A stretch of DNA of 64,000 nt. Origin: Pseudoclavibacter chungangensis. Its GTDB lineage: Bacteria > Actinomycetota > Actinomycetes > Actinomycetales > Microbacteriaceae. This document shows, piece by piece, positions 9,364-18,621 of the stretch. The stretch is taken from positions 372,001-436,000 of the forward strand of contig NZ_JACCFV010000001.1 of assembly GCF_013410545.1 (NCBI RefSeq), in the 5' to 3' direction. How positions within the stretch are numbered: position 1 is the first letter of the stretch; each line of letters starts with the position of its first letter. The position numbers and the translations under genes were made by a program. Below the pieces are notes generated by a model, which made no database searches, was not told the DNA's origin, and saw only the letters and a program-made list of their open reading frames with translations.

Positions 9364-10310
9364 TGCTGCGCGTCCTCGCTCGCCCCAAGTGGATCGGGGC
9401 GCTCGTGCTCGCGCTCGTCGTGGCCTCGCTGTTCGCGTGGCTCGGAAAGTGGCAGCTCGACTCCGCGATCCGTTCGGTGCAGGGCGAGGACGTGCCCGCG
9501 GCGAGTCAGCCCGCGCTCGGGCTCGGTGAACTCGCGACGCCACAGGAGGGGCTGTACGACGCCTCGATCGGCCGCGCGGTGACGTTCGAGGGGGTCGTCG
9601 ATCCGCGCGACTTCGACGTCGTGCACAACCGCTTGCAGGGCGAGGCGCTCGGCGTGTGGGTCGTCGGCCACGTGCTCGTGACCGACGACGGGACGCGCGA
9701 GTACGTGATCGGCGACGCGAGCGCCGCCGCGCCGGGGCTCGCAGTCGTCGTCGGATGGGCGCCCGACGAGGCGACCGGTCGTGCCGTCGTCGAGCGGCTC
9801 GCCGCCGAGACGCCATCGCTCGAGGAGGGCGAGGTGCAGTCGTTCGCGGGCAGGCTCGAGTACGGGCAGGCGCCGGAACGGCCCAGGGGCGAGTCGGCGG
9901 ACGACGCGGTCGTCACGATGGCGCCCGCGCAGCTCGTGAACCGGTGGGCCGAGCACCGCACACCCGCGTACGGCTCGTACGTGATCCTCGAGAAGGCGAC
10001 GGGGCTCGCGAGCGATGCGACGTCGGCGATCGAGCCCGTGCAGTTCGGCTCGAGCCAGGCGAACCCGCAGTTCAACCTGCTCAACGTGTTCTACGCGATC
10101 GAGTGGGCCGTCTTCGCGATCTTCGCGATCTTCATCTGGTGGCGGCTCGCGCGCGACGAGTACGGGCGAGAACTCGCCGCGGCGGGCACGGCGGAGGATG
10201 CGCTCGCGCTCGAGATCCGCCGCGAGAAGCTCCGTGCCCTCGCGGCCCGGCGTCGCGAGCAGGACGCGGAGCAGGCGGGCCCGGCACAGCCGCCCGCGGA
10301 CGGCTCGTAG
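9363..10310 (+). CDS. SURF1-family cytochrome oxidase assembly protein
   Basis: A 315-residue membrane protein with a helix at residues 9-31 (WIGALVLALVVASLFAWLGKWQ) and a second near 245-262 (IEWAVFAIFAIFIWW), enclosing an extracytoplasmic domain of about 200 residues. This two-helix arrangement, the LGKWQL motif and the terminal helix after NLLNVFYAIEW are typical of SURF1, which helps haem insertion into cytochrome oxidase. A charged C-terminal tail of about 50 residues follows. Translation is probably coupled to glpD, since the ATG overlaps its stop. Its own stop codon TAG forms part of the -10 box of the next gene. Confidence 0.85.
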   Translation: MLRVLARPKWIGALVLALVVASLFAWLGKWQLDSAIRSVQGEDVPAASQPALGLGELATPQEGLYDASIGRAVTFEGVVDPRDFDVVHNRLQGEALGVWVVGHVLVTDDGTREYVIGDASAAAPGLAVVVGWAPDEATGRAVVERLAAETPSLEEGEVQSFAGRLEYGQAPERPRGESADDAVVTMAPAQLVNRWAEHRTPAYGSYVILEKATGLASDATSAIEPVQFGSSQANPQFNLLNVFYAIEWAVFAIFAIFIWWRLARDEYGRELAAAGTAEDALALEIRREKLRALAARRREQDAEQAGPAQPPADGS

Positions 10311-10313
10311 GAT
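10308..10313 (+). promoter_or_regulatory. Leaderless -10 box of the DUF3817 gene (TAGGAT)
   Basis: TAGGAT is followed by GGACGC and the ATG at 10320. Its first three bases are the stop codon of the SURF1 gene. Confidence 0.5.
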
Positions 10314-10319
10314 GGACGC

Positions 10320-10865
10320 ATGACCGATCAGCCCCGGCCGGAGGATTTTCCGCGCATCCGTCGCGCCCTGCGCTTCTACCAGGTCACCGCGTACATCACG
10401 GGCGTGCTGCTGCTCCTGCTCACGATCGAGATGGTGTTCAAGTACGCACTGCTCGTCGAGATCGAGGCGTTCGGCCCGTTCGGTCCGCTCGCGCTCGTCC
10501 CCGAGGTCACGACAGGGCTCAACCTGAGCCGCTGGATCCTCATCGTGCACGGCTGGTTCTACGTCGTGTATCTCGTCGCCTGCTACCTCATCTGGCAGCT
10601 CATGCGGTGGCCGCTCTGGTACCTGCTCGCACTCGCGGCGGGCGGTGTCGTGCCGTTCATGTCGTTCGTGACCGAGGTGATCATGGCCCGCAAGGTGCGT
10701 CGTGAGCTCGAGGGTTTCGAGGCGAAGGCGGCCGAGACCGCGAACGAGGACGACGAGCTCCGCGCGGTCGAGGCGTCGCTCACGCCCGAGGAGCGCGCCG
10801 AACTCGACGCCTCGGTCGCCGCCCAGGTCGCCGCGCGGCGCCGCGACGTCGAGCCGCCGCGCTGA
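10320..10865 (+). CDS. DUF3817-domain membrane protein
   Basis: A 181-residue protein with three hydrophobic segments ([31 protein letters not shown] and [15 protein letters not shown]) and the [10 protein letters not shown] and [13 protein letters not shown] ends typical of DUF3817. The family has no established function; it occurs widely in actinobacteria, often close to guaA. The last 45 residues are charged and cytoplasmic. It sits between SURF1 and guaA on the same strand, 49 bases before guaA. Confidence 0.8.
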   Translation: MTDQPRPEDFPRIRRALRFYQVTAYITGVLLLLLTIEMVFKYALLVEIEAFGPFGPLALVPEVTTGLNLSRWILIVHGWFYVVYLVACYLIWQLMRWPLWYLLALAAGGVVPFMSFVTEVIMARKVRRELEGFEAKAAETANEDDELRAVEASLTPEERAELDASVAAQVAARRRDVEPPR

Positions 10866-10914
10866 GCCCACCCACGAACTCCGCTTCATCCAACCCCCGT
10901 ATCGAGAGTCGAGC

Positions 10915-12510
10915 ATGACCGAATCCGTCCCCGCCGCCGGCACCGCCGCGCGCCCCGTCCTCGTCGTCGACTTCGGCGCCCAGTACGCGCAGCTCATCGC
11001 GCGTCGCGTGCGTGAGGCGGACGTGTACTCCGAGATCGTGCCCCACACGATCAGTGCCGACGAGGTGCGCGCGAAGGATCCCGCGGCGATCATCCTCTCG
11101 GGCGGGCCGTCGAGCGTCTACGCGGAGGGTGCGCCCTCGCTCGATCCGGGCATCCTCGGGCTCGGCGTCCCGACGCTCGGCATCTGCTACGGCTTCCAGG
11201 TCATGGCGACGCAGCTCGGTGGCGAGGTCGCACGGACGGGGCGGCGCGAGTACGGCTCGACGCACGCGACGCTGACGGGCGAGGACTCGTCGATCCTCGC
11301 CGGGCAGCCGGCCGAGCAGACGGTGTGGATGAGCCACGGCGACTCCGTCGCGCGCGCGCCCGAGGGCTTCGCGGTGCTCGCGACGACCGCGGACACACCC
11401 GTCGCGGCGTTCGCCGACGAACGTCGCCACCTCTACGGCGTGCAGTGGCACCCCGAGGTGCTGCACTCCGAGCACGGCCAGGAGGTCATGTCGGCGTTCC
11501 TCCACGACGCGGCGGGGATCGCCGACGACTGGACGGCCGGTTCGATCATCCAGGAGCAGGTCGAGCGCATCCGTGCGCAGATCGGCGACAAGAAGGTCAT
11601 CTGCGGGCTCTCGGGCGGCGTCGACTCGGCGGTCGCTGCGGCACTCGTGCAGGAGGCGGTCGGCGATCAGCTCATCTGCGTGTTCGTGGACCACGGCCTG
11701 CTGCGGCAGGGGGAGCGCACGCAGGTCGAGCGCGACTTCGTGGCGGTCACGGGCGTGCGGCTCGTCACGGTCGATGCGCGCGAGCAGTTCCTCACGGCGC
11801 TCGCCGGCGTGAGCGAGCCCGAGCAGAAGCGCAAGATCATCGGCCGCGAGTTCATCCGCTCGTTCGAGCAGGCGCAGCTCGAGCTCGTCCGCGAGGCGCA
11901 GGACGGCGACGGCGAAGAGGTGCGTTTCCTCGTGCAGGGCACGCTGTACCCGGACGTCGTGGAGTCGGGCGGCGGCAGCGGCACGGCGAACATCAAGAGC
12001 CACCACAACGTGGGTGGTCTCCCGGACGATCTGCGCTTCGAACTCGTGGAGCCGCTGCGGACGCTGTTCAAGGACGAGGTCCGGGCGATCGGACGCGAGC
12101 TCGGCCTGCCGGAGGAGATCGTGGGGCGCCAGCCGTTCCCCGGGCCCGGGCTCGGGATCCGCATCATCGGCGAGGTCACGCAGGAGCGGCTCGACCTGCT
12201 GCGTGAGGCCGACGCGATCGTGCGTGTGGAGCTCACGGAGGCGGGGCTCGACCAGGAGATCTGGCAGTGCCCGGTCGTCCTGCTCGCCGACGTCCGCTCC
12301 GTGGGGGTGCAGGGCGACGGACGCACGTACGGGCACCCGATCGTGCTGCGGCCCGTCTCGAGCGAGGACGCCATGACGGCCGATTGGACGCGCGTGCCGT
12401 ACGGCGTGCTCGCGCGCATCTCGAACCGCATCACGAACGAGGTCGAGGGCGTCAACCGCGTCGTCCTCGACGTCACGTCGAAGCCGCCGGGCACGATCGA
12501 GTGGGAGTGA
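10915..12510 (+). CDS. guaA: GMP synthase (glutamine-hydrolysing)
   Basis: GuaA aminates XMP to GMP with ATP and glutamine, completing the pathway begun by guaB. The 531-residue protein has an N-terminal class I amidotransferase domain (nucleophile C91 in TLGICYGFQ, with the histidine and glutamate in QWHPEV), the ATP-pyrophosphatase domain with PP-loop [14 protein letters not shown], and the C-terminal dimerisation domain ending [16 protein letters not shown]. The ATG at 10915 gives the normal length; an in-frame upstream start at 10702 would lie inside the preceding gene. guaB and guaA are in the same 12-kb neighbourhood but are not one operon. Confidence 0.95.
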   Translation: MTESVPAAGTAARPVLVVDFGAQYAQLIARRVREADVYSEIVPHTISADEVRAKDPAAIILSGGPSSVYAEGAPSLDPGILGLGVPTLGICYGFQVMATQLGGEVARTGRREYGSTHATLTGEDSSILAGQPAEQTVWMSHGDSVARAPEGFAVLATTADTPVAAFADERRHLYGVQWHPEVLHSEHGQEVMSAFLHDAAGIADDWTAGSIIQEQVERIRAQIGDKKVICGLSGGVDSAVAAALVQEAVGDQLICVFVDHGLLRQGERTQVERDFVAVTGVRLVTVDAREQFLTALAGVSEPEQKRKIIGREFIRSFEQAQLELVREAQDGDGEEVRFLVQGTLYPDVVESGGGSGTANIKSHHNVGGLPDDLRFELVEPLRTLFKDEVRAIGRELGLPEEIVGRQPFPGPGLGIRIIGEVTQERLDLLREADAIVRVELTEAGLDQEIWQCPVVLLADVRSVGVQGDGRTYGHPIVLRPVSSEDAMTADWTRVPYGVLARISNRITNEVEGVNRVVLDVTSKPPGTIEWE

Positions 12511-12667
12511 CGCGAGGGGCCTCGCGTCCCTCGCTTCGGGTCGACGGCGACCACTGTCGGATAGCACCGCAACACGCGGCCGACACTGTGCGAACGCGTA
12601 TTGCCGACGTGCCGGTTCCGGGCGGAGCATGAGTCATGCCCGACTCCGCTCCCAGGGAGGTTCCGTC

Positions 12668-13816
12668 ATGTCCGTCGCACGCTCCACCGCTGCCACCGCG
12701 TCGCTCGATCACGTGGCGACCGCGAGCGGGCGGGCCTCGAATCCACAGGCCCTCGGTCTCGTGCTCGCCGTGCTCTCGGCGATCGCGTTCGCGGGCTCCG
12801 GCCCGTTCGCGAAGCCGCTCATGGAGGCCGGCTGGTCCGCGGGCGGTGTCGTCTTCGCGCGGGCGCTCGCGGCGGGTGTGCTGCTGCTGCCGTTCGCGGC
12901 GTGGGCGGTGCGGCGCGACCCGGCGGTCATCGTCCGCAACTGGAAGATCGTCCTCGGCTACGGTCTCATCGCGATCGCCGCGAGCCAGTTCTTCTACTAC
13001 GGCGCGATCGAGCACATCCCCGTGAGCATCGCGATGCTCATCATGTACCTCGCGCCGGTGCTGCTGCTGCTCGCCTCGTGGGCACTCACCCGGCGACGCC
13101 CCGCGGCGCTCGCGCTCGTCGGGGCCGCCGTGTGCGTCGGCGGGCTGCTGCTCGTGCTCGATCTCTCGGGCGAGGTGCGCTTCGACGGACTCGGGCTCGC
13201 CTTCGCGGCCATCGCCGCGTGCGGTACGGCCGGCTACTACCTCATCGGGGCCGCGGCCCCGCGCGACTTCCCGCCGATCACGCTCGTCTGCTCGGGCCTG
13301 CTGATTGGTGCGCTGACCTACGGGCTGCTCGCGCTCGTCGGCGTGCTCCCCGTGACGATGGTCCTCACGAGCGAGGTCGCCCTGTTCGGCACGACCGTGG
13401 CGTGGTGGCTGCCGCTCGGCGTCGTCGTCCTCGCGGGCACCGTCACGGCGTACGCGCTCGGTTTGCTCGCCGCGACGCGGCTCGGCTCACGTCTCGCGTC
13501 CTTCGCGGGACTCATGGAGTTGCCCGCGACGTTCACGGTCGCCGCGCTGCTGCTCGGCGAGATCCCGACGTGGGTGCAGTTCGCCGGCACCCTGCTCATC
13601 CTCGCCGGGGTCGTGTGCGTGCGCCTCGCGCCGGACCGCACGGCCGCCCCGCTCGCCGAGGAGCCTGGAACCGTCACGGGTTCGATCCCCGTCGTGACGA
13701 ACGCGATCCCCGTCGTCACGGGAGCGATCCCGCTCGTGACGAGCGCGATCCCGATCATGACGAGCGCCGTGCCCGTCGTGGAGCACTACGAGCTGGACGA
13801 CGAACGGTTCGACTGA
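12668..13816 (+). CDS. EamA/DMT transporter with heptad-repeat tail
   Basis: A 382-residue transporter of the drug/metabolite superfamily with ten hydrophobic helices in two EamA halves (first from ALGLVLAVLSAIAFAGSGPF, second from GLGLAFAAIAACGTAGYYL). Substrate unknown; relatives export amino acids or other metabolites. The ATG at 12668 was chosen because GGGAGG lies 8 nt before it; an in-frame ATG at 12629 lacks this. After the last helix come five tandem 7-residue units of the form T-x-A/S-I/V-P-V/L-V/M, then an acidic end. The last 31 bases overlap the convergent gene. Confidence 0.85.
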   Translation: MSVARSTAATASLDHVATASGRASNPQALGLVLAVLSAIAFAGSGPFAKPLMEAGWSAGGVVFARALAAGVLLLPFAAWAVRRDPAVIVRNWKIVLGYGLIAIAASQFFYYGAIEHIPVSIAMLIMYLAPVLLLLASWALTRRRPAALALVGAAVCVGGLLLVLDLSGEVRFDGLGLAFAAIAACGTAGYYLIGAAAPRDFPPITLVCSGLLIGALTYGLLALVGVLPVTMVLTSEVALFGTTVAWWLPLGVVVLAGTVTAYALGLLAATRLGSRLASFAGLMELPATFTVAALLLGEIPTWVQFAGTLLILAGVVCVRLAPDRTAAPLAEEPGTVTGSIPVVTNAIPVVTGAIPLVTSAIPIMTSAVPVVEHYELDDERFD

Positions 13817-14712
13817 GCCGCACGGGCCTCACGGCCGGCCTTCTCGACGATGCGGTCGGCCTTCGCCGCGCCCTCGTCGCCCTTGAGCGGCCGCGTGCCG
13901 AAGCGCTCGCGCGCGAACGAGCGGAACTCCTTGCGGAGGGGCGCGGAGCAGCCGCCGCCGTGTGAGAAGGCGGGGACGGACGTGCCGTCGATCGTGCGCA
14001 CGCCGGGGAGGGCGTTGAGTGTGAACAGGCGCGCCAGCTCGGTCGCATCGCGGGCGACGGGGACGAGGCCTCCCTCACTGCCGATGAGCGCGACCGCGCG
14101 GTCCTCGAACCGCGGTGCGGTCGCGAGCGCGGCGAGCACCGCGCCGCCGGCATCGGCATACGCCACGACGACCGCACCCGCGGGGAGCCCCGGCGCTTCG
14201 CCGGACGCACCGTAGCGCTTCGCCGTGCGGCGCGAGCGGACGGTGACTCCGAGCGGGAACGCGGGGGAGACGTTCTTGTGCGCGCGCTGCCACGCCGCGA
14301 GCTCGAGTAGCGGCCAGGCGGCGGTGTCGACGTTCGGGTCGAGCCCGAGGGCGACGACCTCGTCGAAGCGGGCCGCCGTCTCGTCGCGATCGACCGTGTC
14401 GCGGAGGGCGTCGAGCGCCGTGCGCAGCGAGCCGGCGATCTGCACGTCGTCGTCGCCGCTCGCGAGGCGCAGCTCGATGCGCCGGTCGGTGCGGACGGAC
14501 ACGCCGCGGCGCGGGACGTCGAGGATGAGCAGCCGACCGTTGTCGCGCTCGATCTCGACGCGCGGCGACGCGGCGGACGGCCCGAAGACGCGCCCGACGG
14601 CGTGCCCCAGATCGACCTCGAGCGGCCCCGAATCGGGCACGAGGCGCGAGTACACGAGACGTCGCGCCCGCCGCTCGAGCCGCTTCGCCCTGATGTCGTC
14701 GCGCTGGTTCAT
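13786..14712 (-). CDS. Hypothetical protein, unknown function
   Basis: A 308-residue soluble protein that I do not recognise. It starts MNQRDDIRAKRLERRARRLV, has a beta-rich first third (VEIERDNGRLLILDVPRRGVSV) and a later segment resembling a nucleotide- or substrate-binding alpha/beta half (AGAVVVAYADAGGAVLAALA, then FEDRAVALIGSEGGLVPVA). The C-terminal 50 residues are strongly basic and end in a serine run read from the overlap with the convergent transporter gene. There are no membrane segments or signal peptide. It is the only frame with coding-type composition here, and its downstream neighbour in the same direction is 15 kb away. Confidence 0.6.
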   Translation of the reverse strand: MNQRDDIRAKRLERRARRLVYSRLVPDSGPLEVDLGHAVGRVFGPSAASPRVEIERDNGRLLILDVPRRGVSVRTDRRIELRLASGDDDVQIAGSLRTALDALRDTVDRDETAARFDEVVALGLDPNVDTAAWPLLELAAWQRAHKNVSPAFPLGVTVRSRRTAKRYGASGEAPGLPAGAVVVAYADAGGAVLAALATAPRFEDRAVALIGSEGGLVPVARDATELARLFTLNALPGVRTIDGTSVPAFSHGGGCSAPLRKEFRSFARERFGTRPLKGDEGAAKADRIVEKAGREARAAQSNRSSSSS

Positions 14713-14858
14713 GACGCCCCTCTTCGTTGCTCGTCGTCGATGCTGCTGGTGGATCACGGGCCTGCTCCCGGCGGTCGACGTGATCGATTCGACCCTATCG
14801 GGGCACCACGACGGAACGGCCGCCCCGAGGGGACGGCCGCTCGTCGGAACGCGTGAAG

Positions 14859-15692
14859 CTAGTTGTTCCTGAAGATCGCGATGAGTCGCAGGATCTCGAC
14901 GTAGATGAACACGACCGTCGAGACGAGCGAGTACGCGCCGATCCAGCCGTACTTGCGCGGAGCACCCGAGCGGACGCCGTTTTGGATGAACTCGAAGTCC
15001 ATGACGAGCATGTACGCCCCCATGAGCACCGCGAAGATCCCGAGGATCACGCCGAGCGGGATGCCGCCGAAGATCGGGATCACGACGCTCGAGCGCCAGC
15101 CGAACATCTCGCTGCCCGGCGTCAGGAGCATCCCGACGAAGTTCGCGAGCGAGAACACGAGGTAACCGACCATCGCGACCATGACGATCTTGGTCATGCG
15201 GGGTGAGGTGCGGACCTTGCCGAAGCTGAACAGCACGAGCACGGTCGCGACGACCGCGAGCGTCGCGAGCACCGCCTGCATCGCGATACCGGGGTAGAGC
15301 TGTTCGAGGATCGACGTCAGGCCGCCCACGAGCAGTCCTTCGGCGGCCGCGAACGTCCAGATGAGGCCGGGCTTGGGCTCGCGCTGGAACGCGAGGACGA
15401 TGCCGAGGACGAGCGCGCCGATCGCGCCGACGACCATGAGGATCGGAACGAACCACGCGACCGCGGCCGCGACGAGCACGGCGACGAACAGGCCGGCCGT
15501 CTTGGCGACCGTGTCCTCGACCGACATGCGGTCCATCTGGTCGGGGGAGGCACTCGGCTTCGCGAACTGCGCGTCGAGCTGCTCGGGGGTCCCGTAGCCC
15601 GGCTGCGTGCCCGGTGCCGCCTGGTGGGCGTTGAACTGGCTCGGCGCCTGGCCGTTGAAGTACGGGTTGCGTTCGAGCGCGGAATTGGCCAT
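14859..15692 (-). CDS. Bax inhibitor-1/YccA-family membrane protein
   Basis: A 277-residue inner-membrane protein. The first 65 residues are polar and rich in Gln, Ala and Pro (NPYFNGQAPSQFNAHQAA), followed by seven hydrophobic helices and the short end LIAIFRNN. Actinobacterial BI-1/YccA proteins carry this type of extended N-terminus. The family includes calcium-leak channels and FtsH-interacting proteins, but no specific role is known here. The gene is a single unit: a GC-rich hairpin (around 14815-14850) follows its stop and the next minus-strand start is 130 bases away. Confidence 0.85.
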   Translation of the reverse strand: MANSALERNPYFNGQAPSQFNAHQAAPGTQPGYGTPEQLDAQFAKPSASPDQMDRMSVEDTVAKTAGLFVAVLVAAAVAWFVPILMVVGAIGALVLGIVLAFQREPKPGLIWTFAAAEGLLVGGLTSILEQLYPGIAMQAVLATLAVVATVLVLFSFGKVRTSPRMTKIVMVAMVGYLVFSLANFVGMLLTPGSEMFGWRSSVVIPIFGGIPLGVILGIFAVLMGAYMLVMDFEFIQNGVRSGAPRKYGWIGAYSLVSTVVFIYVEILRLIAIFRNN

Positions 15693-15823
15693 CGATGTGG
15701 TCCGTTCTGTCTCGTGATGTTTCGCTCGTGACGAGCTGCGGGATGCCGGTCGGCTTCCCGGATACCACGATTTTACGCGAGGGGCCCTGCGAGCGGGGCG
15801 AAGACGATTGCGCCCGCGGCGAA

Positions 15824-16252
15824 TCAGGCCAGTGGACCGGTACCCGCCGCGTCCGTCGACGCGACGTCCACGCGCGACAACCGGAACCCACCGAGGACCA
15901 CGCGGGGGACGAGGAGGAACACGGCGAGCGTGATCGAGGCGACGACGACGAACGCGGTCGCCGCCGTGTCACCCGTCGCGATGCGCAGGAGCATCCCGCC
16001 CGCGACCGTGACGAGCCAGACGACGACACCCGCGGGCCACACGAACGCGATGCGCGCGCGCAGGAGCGTCGCGAGCGCCCACCCGCACAGGAGGGCGATG
16101 ACGAACGGCCACGCCGTCACGAACACGCCCGCGGGCGTGACGGGCTCGTCGTGACTCGCGCGCCCGATCGTCGCGAACACGACGACGAGGACGACGTCGA
16201 GCACGAGCGGGAACGCACGATGTCCGCGGTACAGGGAACGCAGGGATCGCAT
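15824..16252 (-). CDS. DUF3054 membrane protein
   Basis: A 142-residue protein with four hydrophobic helices (VLDVVLVVVFATIGRASH, VFVTAWPFVIALLCGW, VWPAGVVVWLVTVAGGML and AFVVVASITLAVFLLVPR). The DxxxVVVFATIGRxSHxE motif is the DUF3054 hallmark. Function unknown. It is transcribed divergently from the glycerophosphodiesterase gene 55 bases away. TAGCGT (minus strand, 16260-16265) is 7 nt before the ATG, which suggests a leaderless message. Confidence 0.85.
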   Translation of the reverse strand: MRSLRSLYRGHRAFPLVLDVVLVVVFATIGRASHDEPVTPAGVFVTAWPFVIALLCGWALATLLRARIAFVWPAGVVVWLVTVAGGMLLRIATGDTAATAFVVVASITLAVFLLVPRVVLGGFRLSRVDVASTDAAGTGPLA

Positions 16253-16259
16253 GCACGTA

Positions 16260-16265
16260 ACGCTA
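16260..16265 (-). promoter_or_regulatory. Leaderless -10 box of the DUF3054 gene (TAGCGT)
   Basis: The hexamer is followed by 7 bases and then the ATG at 16252 on the minus strand. Confidence 0.45.
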
Positions 16266-16307
16266 CGCGGTCACCCGCCGTTCGTCCGCGTCGTGCACAC
16301 TTCGCGT

Positions 16308-17270
16308 GTGAGCACACACCGGCCTCCCCACGTCATCGGTCACCGCGGGGCACCCGCGCTGCGCCCCGAACACTCCGCGAGCGGCTACCGTCTCGCCGTC
16401 GAGGCGGGCGCCGAGTTCGTCGAACCCGATGTGGTCCCGTCCCGCGACGGCGTCCTCGTCGTCCGCCACGAGCCCGTGCTCGACGAGACGACCGACATCG
16501 CCGCGCGGCCCGAGTTCGCGGACCGCCGCGGATCCTTCGAGGTCGACGGCGCGCGCATCGACGGTTGGTTCGCGAACGACCTCGACTGGGACGAGATCCG
16601 CACGCTCCGCACGCGAGAGCGGCTGCCCCGGCTGCGTCCCGGGAGCGCCGCACACGACAACGAGGACCGCGTGCTGCGGCTGCGGGAGCTCGTCGAACTG
16701 CTCGACGAGGCGGACGGCGCGACGGGGCTCGTGATCGAGCTCAAGCACCCGTCGCTCGCCGAGGAACTCGGCCTCGACCTCGTCGAGGCGCTCGAACGCG
16801 AGCTCGAGGGCCGCTGGGACGCGCCGTCGATGCGCGGCCTCGTGTTCGAGAGCTTCGAGTGGGACGTCCTGCGCCGCCTCCGTGAACGCGGTCTGCCGGG
16901 GCGGCTCGTCGCGCTCGTCGAGGGCACCGACGGGACGGGCCCGGACGCCCGTGCTCGCGACCTCGAGCTCCTCGACTCGCTCGCCCCCTGGGCGGACGGC
17001 GTGAGCGTGTTCCACGAGCGGCTCGAACTCGGCGGTGCCGCGGACGACCCGACGCTCGTCGCGTCGACGCGCGGCGCACACCTCGTGCGCGAGGCGCACG
17101 AGCGTGGCCTGGACGTCTTCACGTGGACGCTGCGCAGCGAGGACGAGTTCCTGCCGGCCTCGTTCGCGGGACGGCCCGACGACTACGCGCGCGCCATCGC
17201 GGCGACGGGGCTCGACGCCGTCTTCGCCGACGACCCAGGTCGCGCCCGGCAGGCGTTCGCCCGGGACTGA
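16308..17270 (+). CDS. Glycerophosphodiester phosphodiesterase
   Basis: The 320-residue enzyme hydrolyses glycerophosphodiesters to glycerol-3-phosphate and an alcohol. The TIM-barrel signature is complete: VIGHRGAPALRPEHS (catalytic His), FVEPDVVPSRDGVLVVRHEP (metal-binding Glu and Asp plus the second His), VIELKHP, and the DVFTWTLRSEDEF and LDAVFADDPG segments near the end. There is no signal peptide, so it acts in the cytoplasm. The GTG at 16308 begins just before the first strand; an earlier in-frame ATG at 16251 would overlap the divergent gene. The product could feed glpD, but the genes are not linked. The stop faces the convergent monooxygenase 34 bases away. Confidence 0.88.
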   Translation: MSTHRPPHVIGHRGAPALRPEHSASGYRLAVEAGAEFVEPDVVPSRDGVLVVRHEPVLDETTDIAARPEFADRRGSFEVDGARIDGWFANDLDWDEIRTLRTRERLPRLRPGSAAHDNEDRVLRLRELVELLDEADGATGLVIELKHPSLAEELGLDLVEALERELEGRWDAPSMRGLVFESFEWDVLRRLRERGLPGRLVALVEGTDGTGPDARARDLELLDSLAPWADGVSVFHERLELGGAADDPTLVASTRGAHLVREAHERGLDVFTWTLRSEDEFLPASFAGRPDDYARAIAATGLDAVFADDPGRARQAFARD

Positions 17271-17304
17271 GCGGGCTCGCGCCGGGACGCGGACCCGGCT
17301 CGGT

Positions 17305-18621
17305 TCAGAACGCGCGCAGGTTCTCGGCGAGCCCGCCCGGCGCGTACTGCGTGCGCAGGAGGCCGCGTCGACGGAGGATCGGGACGAGATCGTCGAGTGT
17401 CCGGTGCAGGGTCACGGGGTGCAGATCGCCCCACAGCAGCACACCGTCACCACCCCACCCGGCGAGGTCCTCGACGAGGTCGGCGAACTCGTCGGCCGTG
17501 CCGACGAACCCCGTCCGGTCGCCGAGTCGTCCGAGCTTCGCGAGATCCGTGAGCAGCACGCGCAGGGGTGTCGTCGCGAGGTCGTGCTCGCCCGTCAGGC
17601 GTCGGAGGCTGCCGTGCGAGACGTGCTCGCCGAAGCGTGCCGTGTCGAGCGGCCGATCGAGGTCCTGCGTCGTGAGGTCGGTCTCGAGGTCGCTCGACTG
17701 CTGCGCCGCGATGCGGTGCAGCGTCGCGTCGTCGGGCTCCGCCGACGCGCGGACGAGCCGGTCGGCCTCCTCGCTCGACGTCGTGATGACCGGGCGCACG
17801 GCGAACAGGACGCGGACGGCGTCGGCGTCACGCCCGCGTTCGATCGCCGCGAGCCGCACGCGTTCGCGGTACGCCTCGACCGAGGCGCGATCGAGCGGGG
17901 CGAGCGCGAGCTGCACGTCGGAGTTCGCACCCGCGAAGCGCAGGCCGCGCGGTGAGCCACCCGGCGAGACGATCGCTGGTTCGGCACCGGGGAACGGGAC
18001 GGCGTTGAGCGGGCCGTCGAACGCGAAGTGCTCGCGACGGTGCTCGAACGCGTCGAGTCGCGAACCGTCGGCGTACCGTCCCGTCGTCTCGTCGGCGACG
18101 AGCGCGCCGTCCTCCCAACTGCGCCACAGTCGGCGCAGGGCGCCGACCCACTCCTCGGCACGGTCGTAGGCACCGTCGTGACCGAGCGGCGGTTCGGCAC
18201 CGAAGTGCCGCGCGCTGCCCGTGTCGGTCACGACGTTGACGCCGAGGCGTCCGCCCGAGAGGTGGTGCAGGGTCGCGAACTGGCGCGCGGCCGTGTACGG
18301 CGGCAGGGCCGCGGGGTTCACGGTCGGGACGACGCCCAGGTGGCTCGTCGCCTGGAACAGGTACGGCGCGAGCAGGAGCGGATCGAGCTTGGGGCCGCCG
18401 AACGCGTGCCGCACGCGCAGGTCGATCGTCTCGGGTGAACCGAGCGACGGGGAGTCCTCGATGATGAGCAGGTCGAAGCCCGCCTGTTCGAGTTCACGCG
18501 ATGCCTGCTGGTACACCTCGGGTCGCGTCCAGTCCCAGTTCCAGCCGAGCGCCGGAGCGCCCCATCCCTGGGGGCCGAAGCCGCGCGCACAGAACCAGCC
18601 GAAGTGCTGGAGCCGGGTCAC
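17305..18621 (-). CDS. NtaA/DmoA-type FMN-dependent monooxygenase
   Basis: A 438-residue luciferase-like (LLM class) flavin monooxygenase of the NtaA/SnaA/DszA/DmoA group. Diagnostic stretches are FGWFCARGFGPQGWG at the start, FDLLIIEDSPSLG, LFQATSHLGVVPTVNP, and HHLSGGRLGVNVVTDTGSARHFG. Members use FMNH2 and O2 to cleave sulfonates, sulfides or aminocarboxylates. Its ATG overlaps the stop of the upstream MetY-like gene (ATGA), so the two are translationally coupled. That pairing supports a role in releasing sulfur from organosulfur compounds, though the exact substrate cannot be read from sequence. A flavin reductase is not adjacent. Confidence 0.85.
   Translation of the reverse strand: MTRLQHFGWFCARGFGPQGWGAPALGWNWDWTRPEVYQQASRELEQAGFDLLIIEDSPSLGSPETIDLRVRHAFGGPKLDPLLLAPYLFQATSHLGVVPTVNPAALPPYTAARQFATLHHLSGGRLGVNVVTDTGSARHFGAEPPLGHDGAYDRAEEWVGALRRLWRSWEDGALVADETTGRYADGSRLDAFEHRREHFAFDGPLNAVPFPGAEPAIVSPGGSPRGLRFAGANSDVQLALAPLDRASVEAYRERVRLAAIERGRDADAVRVLFAVRPVITTSSEEADRLVRASAEPDDATLHRIAAQQSSDLETDLTTQDLDRPLDTARFGEHVSHGSLRRLTGEHDLATTPLRVLLTDLAKLGRLGDRTGFVGTADEFADLVEDLAGWGGDGVLLWGDLHPVTLHRTLDDLVPILRRRGLLRTQYAPGGLAENLRAF

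Noticed and set aside
14713..16029. N-terminal extension of the unknown protein ending at 13786
   Set aside because: The extra codons overlap the Bax-inhibitor-1 gene out of frame; the protein-like part starts at the ATG at 14712.
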